From Caldilineaceae bacterium (lineage in GTDB: Bacteria; Chloroflexota; Anaerolineae; Caldilineales; Caldilineaceae), in contig JAPKMW010000112.1 in assembly GCA_026645575.1 (NCBI GenBank), forward strand, positions 1 through 35,176: 35,176 nt of DNA. Reading direction: 5' to 3'. Within the stretch, counting starts at the first letter, position 1. Every line of letters begins with the position of its first letter. The position numbers and the translations under genes were made by a program. The notes under the pieces are model-generated. The model was not told the origin of the DNA, made no database searches, and saw only the letters and a program-made list of their open reading frames with translations. Below, in pieces: positions 29,831-35,176 of this stretch.

Positions 29831-31147
29831 ATGCGACAAGTCACCAATGGCGCTTTTTGGATTAGTATCTATCTACTGTTAGTGCTGGCGCCGCTCTTTG
29901 TTTTGATGATGGGGCCGACGCCGCCGGGCCGCGACTTTTGGCGCGAATTTTCGGTGGCGCTCGGCTTTGTCGGCTTGGCGATGATGGGGATGCAATTTTT
30001 GCTGACCACCCGCTTTCGCCGCGCCACCTTGCCCTTTGGCATTGATGTAGTCTATCACTTTCACCGCCAGATCTCCTTGATCGCCTTTATGCTGATCCTG
30101 GCTCATCCGCTGATCCTCTTTATCACCAGCCCGGCGACGCTGACGCTGTTGAATCCCCTCAATCTGTCGTGGTTGGCGCTGGCTGGGGTGAGTTCACTGC
30201 TCTTGTTCACCCTCTTGATTGTGCTTTCGCTCTGGCGTTTACGGTTGCGCATTAGCTATGAAGTCTGGCGGATCACCCACGGTTTGCTGGCAACCGGCGC
30301 TGTGGCATTGGCGCTCAGTCACATCGTCAGCGTCGGCTACTACCTGAGTGAACCTTACAAACGGGGCTTTTGGATTATGTTGGGGGTAGCCTGGGTCGGC
30401 GCACTGGTTTATGTGCGCGTGATCAAACCCATCCTGGAGTTGCGCTACCCATTTGTGGTTGATGAGGTGATTGCCGAACGGGGTGATACCTGGACACTGG
30501 TGCTGCGCCCGGAAGGGCATAAGGGCTTTCGCTTCAAACCGGGGCAGTTTGCCTGGCTTACGGTTCTCCGTTCGCCCTTTGCCATTCGCGAACATCCTTT
30601 CTCCTTTTCGTCTAGCGCCATGCACCCGGAGCGTGTAACTATGTCGATCAAGGCGTTAGGCGATTTTACCAACCAGATTCGTGAGCTTGAACCCGGCACC
30701 CGCGCCTATTTGGATGGCCCTTATGGCGCCTTTAGCCTGGATAACTATCGGGCGCCCGGCTATGTCTTTATTGTCGGCGGCGTCGGCATCACCCCGGTGA
30801 TGAGCATGTTACAGACCCTGGCCGACCGCCAGGACAAGCGCCCCTTGTGGCTCTTTTATGGCAGCAAAAATTGGGAGGAAATCACCTTCCGCGAACAGAT
30901 TGACGCGCTCCAATCTCAGTTGACGCTGCACGTGATCCATGTTCTCCAAACCCCGCCGGCGGACTGGAAAGGCGAAAGCGGTTTTGTCAACACCGCGCTA
31001 CTGGCGCGTCATCTACCGGTGGAGCGCTTGCAATATGAGTATTTCATCTGTGGCCCGCCCGTAATGATGAATGCGGTGGAAGCGTCGTTGGCGCAACTGG
31101 GGGTTCCCCTGTCACAAACACAGATGGAAGTGTTCAACCTGGTGTAG
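29831..31147 (+). CDS. Ferric-reductase-like membrane flavoprotein (NOX/FRE family)
   Basis: The 438-residue protein has six predicted helices carrying a ferric-reductase transmembrane domain. Candidate heme-ligating His pairs lie in VYHFHRQ/ILAHPL and RITHGL/ALSHI. A ferredoxin-NADP reductase module follows (about 205-438): FAD motif IREHPFSFSS, pyridine-nucleotide motif VGGVGITPVMSM and C-terminal ICGPPVMM. No ferredoxin [2Fe-2S] domain is fused. It would move electrons from cytoplasmic NAD(P)H across the membrane to an outer acceptor. AAGGA precedes the ATG. The three-heme cytochrome starts 20 bases after its stop and is a natural acceptor (inference). Confidence 0.88.
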   Translation: MRQVTNGAFWISIYLLLVLAPLFVLMMGPTPPGRDFWREFSVALGFVGLAMMGMQFLLTTRFRRATLPFGIDVVYHFHRQISLIAFMLILAHPLILFITSPATLTLLNPLNLSWLALAGVSSLLLFTLLIVLSLWRLRLRISYEVWRITHGLLATGAVALALSHIVSVGYYLSEPYKRGFWIMLGVAWVGALVYVRVIKPILELRYPFVVDEVIAERGDTWTLVLRPEGHKGFRFKPGQFAWLTVLRSPFAIREHPFSFSSSAMHPERVTMSIKALGDFTNQIRELEPGTRAYLDGPYGAFSLDNYRAPGYVFIVGGVGITPVMSMLQTLADRQDKRPLWLFYGSKNWEEITFREQIDALQSQLTLHVIHVLQTPPADWKGESGFVNTALLARHLPVERLQYEYFICGPPVMMNAVEASLAQLGVPLSQTQMEVFNLV

Positions 31148-31167
31148 AGCCAGAGGGAGGAGCAACG

Positions 31168-31833
31168 ATGCGCCACGCCTTTGCCAATCAATTGGCGATT
31201 GTCACCGGGGTATTGGTCATTTTGTTAGCGGTGGTCTTTGCCTTGATCCAGACGCCGGGCCAGGCCGCAGTAACCGCGGTTACGGACGCGCCGGTCATTC
31301 CGCACCCCCTGGTCGGCTATGAAAATTGTGTCGAGTGCCACGGGCGCAACGGCGCCATCCCCTATCCGGCCAATCACCTGGGCTGGCCGAATACTAGTTG
31401 TACCCAGTGTCACTTGCCGGCGGATACATTGGCGCAGGGCGGTGGCGCAGACTTACCCCCGGCCGCCTTAGCCGCCATCCGGGAGCAAGAGGGGGTGGAT
31501 GCGGGAACCGAATTGCTGGCCGCGGAAGCGGACAATCAAACGACGCCAGCAGACCAGGTCGCCACCGGCGAAAACGTCTTTGCCGACCGCTGCGCCTCCT
31601 GCCACGTCGCCGGTGGGACAGGCCCGGTGTTGGATATGATTGCGTTGGCGAAGTATGGCACGGCACTGGAACTCTTTGCCTACACGCGCCGCACCATGCC
31701 CCCCGGCGCGCCCGGCAGTTTATCGGAAGCGGACTATTGGGCTGTAACCGCCTACATGCTGGCCGCCGAAGAGCTACTGCCCGCCGATACCCTGGTCGGG
31801 CCGGCAACGGCCGGCGACATTGTGATCGAGTAG
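31168..31833 (+). CDS. Membrane-anchored three-heme cytochrome c
   Basis: The 221-residue protein has an N-terminal anchor or signal (LAIVTGVLVILLAVVFALIQ) and three CxxCH heme sites: C54-VE-C57-H58, C78-TQ-C81-H82 and C142-AS-C145-H146. The first two lie in a compact multiheme-like segment (YENCVECHGRNG, NTSCTQCH). The third lies in a mono-heme cytochrome c fold with a probable Met ligand in RRTMPPGAPG. GGAGG lies 5 or so bases before the ATG. It is probably co-transcribed with the flavoprotein upstream. It could also be the missing cytochrome subunit for the GMC dehydrogenase. Exact partners are unproven. Confidence 0.88.
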   Translation: MRHAFANQLAIVTGVLVILLAVVFALIQTPGQAAVTAVTDAPVIPHPLVGYENCVECHGRNGAIPYPANHLGWPNTSCTQCHLPADTLAQGGGADLPPAALAAIREQEGVDAGTELLAAEADNQTTPADQVATGENVFADRCASCHVAGGTGPVLDMIALAKYGTALELFAYTRRTMPPGAPGSLSEADYWAVTAYMLAAEELLPADTLVGPATAGDIVIE

Positions 31834-31901
31834 CCGGTGCGTGGCACTGGTCAGGAAGAGTTGGTCAACCCTGCCGACAGTTGACCAGTGCCGCGCAGCG
31901 G
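31834..31901. repeat. Dispersed palindromic repeat family B, copy 3
   Basis: CCGGTGCGTGGCACTGGTCA (31834-31853) pairs with TGACCAGTGCCGCGCAGCGG (31882-31901). An inner GGTCAA/TTGACC pair extends the stem. It starts on the first base after the cytochrome stop codon. Confidence 0.85.
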
Positions 31902-31931
31902 CTACTGATGTGAGTTCAAGGAAAGTAAATC

Positions 31932-33059
31932 ATGACGCCGTCAACCCAATCGTCAGCGCAACAGATCAATGATGGCCAAGGCGCCCTACCCCGGCAAACA
32001 GCCGTGTACCCGGCGCGCGCCGTTGGTCAACCCTGGTGGTGGTATGTGACTGCCGGCGCTACAGCATTGATTTTGGGGCTGGGCAGCCTCTTTGCCATTG
32101 GGCTACTGGCTCAGCCGCTGGCCTTTCTGATTCTAGGCGTCGCCATCGCCACGGCGCTCGAACCGGGGGTGGAGTGGCTGGCGCGCTGGTTGCCGCGCAC
32201 CCTTGCCATTCTGCTGCTCTACCTGGCGATCCTGCTCATGATTCTCTTTCTTGGCAGTCTGGTGGCGCCCGATCTGCTGACCCAAATGCAAGCCTTTTTT
32301 ACCGCCGCCCCTACCTTGATTGGCGTGGTGCAACAGTGGCTGACTGAACAAGAGGTGGTGGACGCTGCCCGTTTGCTTGACGCCCTAGCGCCACAACTAA
32401 GCCAATTCGGCTTGACCCTGGTCGCCGCACCACTGACGTTGTGGAACGTCCTGCTGAATCTTGTGTTGATCATCTCTATCTCGATCTATTCTCTGTTGAT
32501 TGGGCCGGCGGTGCGCCGCTTTGTCCTCTCCCTCTTTCCCCCAGCGCGCTATGATCGTTCCCGCACCATCCTCAATGAGATGGGCGCCGCCATGGGGGGC
32601 TATGCCCGCGCCGTGATGATTATGGGCGTCGTCATTGGCGTCCTGACCTATGTGGGGCTGCGGCTGGTCGGCGTCAACTATCCGCTCATGTTGGCGATTC
32701 TGGCCGGCATGTTGGAGATCATCCCGATCTTCGGGCCGATCATCGCCGGCGCCATCATCACGGCGATTGCCTTCCTGCAATCGCCAACCCAAGCCGTGAT
32801 TGTCCTGATCTTTTTTATCGCCCTGCAACAACTGGAAAGTTATGTTCTCTTTCCCAATGTAATGCACCACGAAATTGAGATTTCCCCGCTGTTGGTGATC
32901 TTTGCCTTTGCCGCCGGCAGTACACTCGGTGGCGTCTTGGGCGCCGTGGTGGCAATCCCCCTCTCAGCAGCCCTGCAGGTCTTTGTTTTGCGCGTTGTGG
33001 CGCCGGCAATCCGCCAGCGTACTGGCGCTGTAGCCCCCGGTGACAGCGCTCAGGCGTAG
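31932..33059 (+). CDS. AI-2E/PerM family membrane transporter
   Basis: The 375-residue polytopic protein has about eight helices and the family pattern: ILGVAIATALEPGVEWLARW near the N-terminal helices, a soluble helical segment (about 115-175), YDRSRTILNEMGAAMGGYAR, and the conserved LAGMLEIIPIFGPIIAGAII followed by QQLESYVLFPNVMHHEI. Members export quorum signal AI-2 or act as Na+/H+ antiporters, and specificity is not predictable from sequence. AAGGAAAG precedes the ATG. It is separated from the cytochrome gene by a palindromic repeat, so co-transcription is uncertain. Confidence 0.88.
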   Translation: MTPSTQSSAQQINDGQGALPRQTAVYPARAVGQPWWWYVTAGATALILGLGSLFAIGLLAQPLAFLILGVAIATALEPGVEWLARWLPRTLAILLLYLAILLMILFLGSLVAPDLLTQMQAFFTAAPTLIGVVQQWLTEQEVVDAARLLDALAPQLSQFGLTLVAAPLTLWNVLLNLVLIISISIYSLLIGPAVRRFVLSLFPPARYDRSRTILNEMGAAMGGYARAVMIMGVVIGVLTYVGLRLVGVNYPLMLAILAGMLEIIPIFGPIIAGAIITAIAFLQSPTQAVIVLIFFIALQQLESYVLFPNVMHHEIEISPLLVIFAFAAGSTLGGVLGAVVAIPLSAALQVFVLRVVAPAIRQRTGAVAPGDSAQA

Positions 33060-33111
33060 GAAGCCGGGGTCGGTTGAACAAGTATGACAAGCGAAAGCAG
33101 AGGAGAGCCTT

Positions 33112-33918
33112 ATGCAAAATCGACGATTGTTCTATAGCGTAAGCTGCGCACTAGCGGCGTTTTTCTTCTTTAGCACCGTAGCGCCGGCGCATGGTCTGGC
33201 CTCGCTGTTACCAGCGACCAAAGTGGGGGCTGTTGCACATAGCAATCGGCTGTTCCAGCAAGAGACCCCGGAACCGACGCCACCGGAGGAGACCCCAACT
33301 CCTGAGGAGGAGCTAACCGAAGCGCCGCCAGAAGAACCAACCAGCGAGCCGACCCCGACGGAAACCCCGACCGGCAAGCCGACTGCTGACGAACCAACGC
33401 CGCCAGCCACGCCTACCGAAACGCCTACGGGCAAACCGACTGCCGACGAACCAACACCGGCGCCAACCGCAACCGAAACGCCCACTGGTAAACCAACGGC
33501 GGATGAACCAACGCCGGTGGATACGCCAACGCCGACCCCAACCCTCACCCCAACGTCAACCGAAACGCCCACTGAGGTCGTCGTTGATCCGCCGGAACCG
33601 GAAGCGACCCCCACGCCAACGCCCGACGATGATGACGACGATGATGATGACACGCCAGCACCCACCAATACGCCTACCAGCGTCGTTGTCGATGCGCCGG
33701 AGCCGGACGACACCCCTGTCCCGCCGACCGCCGCACCGACGGCTTCGCCGACCCGTGCTGCCGCGGCTGTTACACCGCTGCCGCCAACGCCTGACCAATT
33801 GCCCGTTACCGGGAAAGCGCAGCCCGCCTTGTCGCTCTCCTGGCTATTAACGGGGCTGATTTTCTGTGGTCTGCTCGGTGGTGAAGCGCTTTGGCGCCGC
33901 CGCCGGCAGCATCGGTAG
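33112..33918 (+). CDS. Surface protein with Pro/Thr repeats and LPVTG sorting signal
   Basis: The 268-residue protein has a signal peptide (to about residue 27, TVAPAHG). It then carries an extended region of TETPTGKPTADEPT repeats (three full copies) and EPTP runs, and a nine-Asp tract (DDDDDDDDDTPAP). The C terminus is LPVTG (230-234), a hydrophobic helix (LSWLLTGLIFCGLLGGEALW) and RRRRQHR, the classical tripartite sortase signal. No catalytic domain is present, so it may be a spacer or wall-associated stalk. AGAGGAG precedes the ATG. No sortase gene occurs in the window. Confidence 0.82.
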   Translation: MQNRRLFYSVSCALAAFFFFSTVAPAHGLASLLPATKVGAVAHSNRLFQQETPEPTPPEETPTPEEELTEAPPEEPTSEPTPTETPTGKPTADEPTPPATPTETPTGKPTADEPTPAPTATETPTGKPTADEPTPVDTPTPTPTLTPTSTETPTEVVVDPPEPEATPTPTPDDDDDDDDDTPAPTNTPTSVVVDAPEPDDTPVPPTAAPTASPTRAAAAVTPLPPTPDQLPVTGKAQPALSLSWLLTGLIFCGLLGGEALWRRRRQHR

Positions 33919-33927
33919 TCTACAGAA

Positions 33928-33960
33928 AGAAACCAGGGCTTTGGCAAAGCCCTGGTTTCT
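33928..33960 (+). terminator. Perfect 15-bp hairpin after the LPVTG gene
   Basis: AGAAACCAGGGCTTT (33928-33942), loop GGC, AAAGCCCTGGTTTCT (33946-33960). The stem is perfect, GC-rich in the middle and ends in GTTTCT, and it lies 9 bases after the stop codon. It is a good terminator candidate, although a long T-run is lacking. Confidence 0.65.
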
Positions 33961-33978
33961 GGCACCCGAAGGAGCGCA

Positions 33979-34227
33979 ATGAACTTACAAAATCAGGTCT
34001 GGCATACGCAACCGGCGGCGGTGTTGGCGACGCTGCAAGTTACCCCCGATGGGCTGACCCCGGCCCAGGTGGACGAGCGCCAACAGCGCTTTGGTCGCAA
34101 TGAATTGCCGACCAACCAAAGCACAGAAAGGGGTAATGATGACAACACGGGGCGAATTGCGTCGCTCCACCACCGACCGTATGATCGCTGGGGTCTGCGG
34201 CGGGTTGGCGCGCTATTTTCAAATTGA
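33979..34227 (+). pseudogene. Truncated N terminus of a P-type cation ATPase
   Basis: Residues 1-44 (NLQNQVWHTQPAAVLATLQV ... RQQRFGRNELP) match the cation-ATPase N-terminal domain that opens Ca2+/Mg2+-type P-type pumps. The similarity ends at about 34110, where the usual following sequence is absent. The frame then runs through the start of pspC and stops at 34227. AAGGAG lies 5 bases before the ATG, so an 82-residue peptide could still be made. A deletion joining the start of the ATPase gene to a pspC locus explains the arrangement. No membrane or phosphorylation domain is present. Confidence 0.75.
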
Positions 34228-34444
34228 TGCGGGGCTGTTGCGGGTAGGCTGGGTCTTGCTCTTCCTGTTGGCAGGATCGGGTGGATTGGTCTATCTGGTG
34301 CTATGGGCCATTCTGCCTGATGATACGGGGCAACGCACCTCCTTGCCCTGGGTGTTGCTGGTGCTGTTGGTGGGGCTGCCACTGCTTTGCGCCTTGATCG
34401 CCATTCCCTTGGGCCTCTTTGGCGCGTTGTTTAACTGGCGGTAG
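34139..34444 (+). CDS. pspC: PspC-domain membrane protein
   Basis: The 101-residue protein has the PspC signature: LRRSTTDRMIAGVCGGLARYFQIDAGLLRVGWVLLFLL with the amphipathic N-terminal part, then VYLVLWAILPDD. A second hydrophobic stretch (WVLLVLLVGLPLLCALIAIP) follows. PspC proteins sense or respond to envelope stress. ATG 34139 lies 5 bases after AAAGGGG; ATG 34136 is also possible. The frame extends upstream to 34091, inside the truncated ATPase sequence. No pspA is nearby. Confidence 0.85.
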   Translation: MTTRGELRRSTTDRMIAGVCGGLARYFQIDAGLLRVGWVLLFLLAGSGGLVYLVLWAILPDDTGQRTSLPWVLLVLLVGLPLLCALIAIPLGLFGALFNWR

Positions 34445-34494
34445 GGTTGGTCAGGACAGTATACCGTTTTCATAGGTTAATTCTATTAGGAGTT

Positions 34495-34586
34495 ACACAG
34501 TCAGGCGTACCGCCATCGCTGGCGGCGAGCCGGCGGTGTTCCTCAAAAACAGCGTCACGCCTATCTAGCTGTGACTTTATATCTGC
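34495..34586. repeat. Imperfect palindrome upstream of the AhpD-like gene
   Basis: ACACAGTCAGGCGT (from about 34494) and ACGCCTATCTAGCTGTG (to about 34574) are imperfect reverse complements. They enclose a GC-rich inner palindrome ACCGCCATCG...GCCGGCGGT. No ORF is present, and nothing else is seen in 34445-34673. Confidence 0.45.
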
Positions 34587-34673
34587 TTCCTGTATCGAGA
34601 CATGGGATGCGAATCGTTGTTGATGCTAAGGTAGCTTTACTGGAATTGTGACAAATCGATCAAAGGAGCATTC

Positions 34674-35060
34674 ATGGCGGAGCAGCAACCAACCACTTCA
34701 GGGCAAAACGAATCGATCCAACAGGATTATGTGGCCTATGATCAACGTCAGCGCCAATTGATGAAGGCGTTGGCCGGCAACGCCGTCACCCTTTCCGCCT
34801 TTACCTCCATGCAGGTTGCTGCCGCAACGGAAGGTGAATTAGGCACGAAGATCAAGGAATTGATGGCGGTCGCTATCGCCATTGCTATCCAGTGTGAAGG
34901 CTGCATTACGTACCATCTACGCAATGCGCTGGATGCCGGCGCCAGCGACAAAGAGGTCTATGAGGCGGCGGATGTGGCGATTCTCATGGGCGGCGGACCA
35001 GCAGTCGTCTATGCTGCGCAACTGAAACCGATGCTGGAACAGATGCAGCGGAGATCATAA
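34674..35060 (+). CDS. AhpD-like/carboxymuconolactone decarboxylase family protein
   Basis: The 128-residue protein is a single all-helical domain with the redox motif C74-EG-C77-ITY-H81 in IAIAIQCEGCITYHLRNAL. This is the AhpD-type proton-relay arrangement. ASDKEVYEAADVAILMGGGPAVVYA follows, typical of the family. Members act as alkylhydroperoxidases or decarboxylases; the paired Cys favours a peroxide-reducing role. AAAGGAG precedes the ATG by about 6 bases. No AhpC gene is nearby. The following 116 bases to the window end show nothing recognisable. Confidence 0.88.
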   Translation: MAEQQPTTSGQNESIQQDYVAYDQRQRQLMKALAGNAVTLSAFTSMQVAAATEGELGTKIKELMAVAIAIAIQCEGCITYHLRNALDAGASDKEVYEAADVAILMGGGPAVVYAAQLKPMLEQMQRRS

Positions 35061-35176
35061 CGCATTGGCTAGGCGGTGGTGCGGAGATTGAGAGATACAC
35101 ATTTGTGACAGGTTAAGGGTTAGGGAAAATTGTCAAACTGAGAGACGAATAGTAATGTGAACGGATGAGTAAAAAC

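Noticed and set aside
33132..33965. 277-codon minus-strand Gly/Val/Ser-rich frame
   Set aside because: It is antisense to the LPVTG protein and arises from its repeat composition. It also crosses the perfect hairpin at 33928-33960.

Overview
The window is 35 kb of a moderately GC-rich chromosome that most resembles a member of the Chloroflexota (Caldilinea/Anaerolineae-like; this is inference from gene content, no marker gene is present). Supporting signs are a cytochrome c oxidase with fused subunits I and III beside a caa3-type subunit II, many Thr/Pro-rich secreted lipoproteins, PRC-barrel and DUF2231-Rieske proteins, large PAS/GAF histidine kinases, and intergenic spaces packed with short tandem and inverted repeats. 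No transposase, rRNA, tRNA or CRISPR array was found.

Region 1 (199-11793, all minus strand) is a sensory block. In transcription order it holds a 1595-residue CheB-CheR-PAS-GAF-histidine kinase whose CheB domain has lost its catalytic Ser and His; a receiver-PAS3-histidine kinase; a biliverdin-forming heme oxygenase (bphO); a bacteriophytochrome kinase (bphP) with the Cys, DIP and PRxSF hallmarks; and an RsbQ-type alpha/beta hydrolase, the bacterial relative of the plant KAI2/D14 receptors. Chromophore synthesis, red/far-red sensing, a possible phosphoacceptor (the receiver on the second kinase) and a possible small-molecule sensor are therefore adjacent. The phytochrome carries an in-frame 15-bp tandem repeat inside its ATPase domain that matches the intergenic repeat of the same genome.

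Region 2 (11955-14483) holds small stress and housekeeping genes: a cupin, a RaiA/HPF-like ribosome factor, a CYTH triphosphatase (all minus), then a general-stress-like protein and a tiny lipoprotein (plus).

Region 3 (14725-33918, all plus) is a cell-envelope and redox block. It opens with a cupredoxin-like/esterase fusion that has lost copper ligands and a secreted DUF7282-like protein. A respiratory set follows: DUF2231-Rieske protein, PRC-barrel lipoprotein translationally coupled to coxB (caa3 type with CuA and heme c), the coxA-coxC fusion and a small membrane protein. Next come a Thr-rich lipoprotein, a Tat-exported gluconate-dehydrogenase-type subunit 3, its GMC flavoprotein, a BON-MscS channel, a ferric-reductase-like membrane flavoprotein, a three-heme cytochrome c and an AI-2E-type permease. 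A plausible reading is that electrons from an extracytoplasmic sugar or alcohol dehydrogenase and from the membrane flavoprotein pass through c-type hemes to the caa3 oxidase. The block closes with an LPVTG-tailed surface protein.

Region 4 (33979-35060) holds a truncated P-type ATPase start fused to the front of a pspC gene, and an AhpD/carboxymuconolactone-decarboxylase-like protein.

The most unusual feature overall is the intergenic DNA. Most gaps hold a long, near-perfect inverted repeat. At least three sequence families recur, and other gaps hold hairpins with the same architecture built from unrelated short words.
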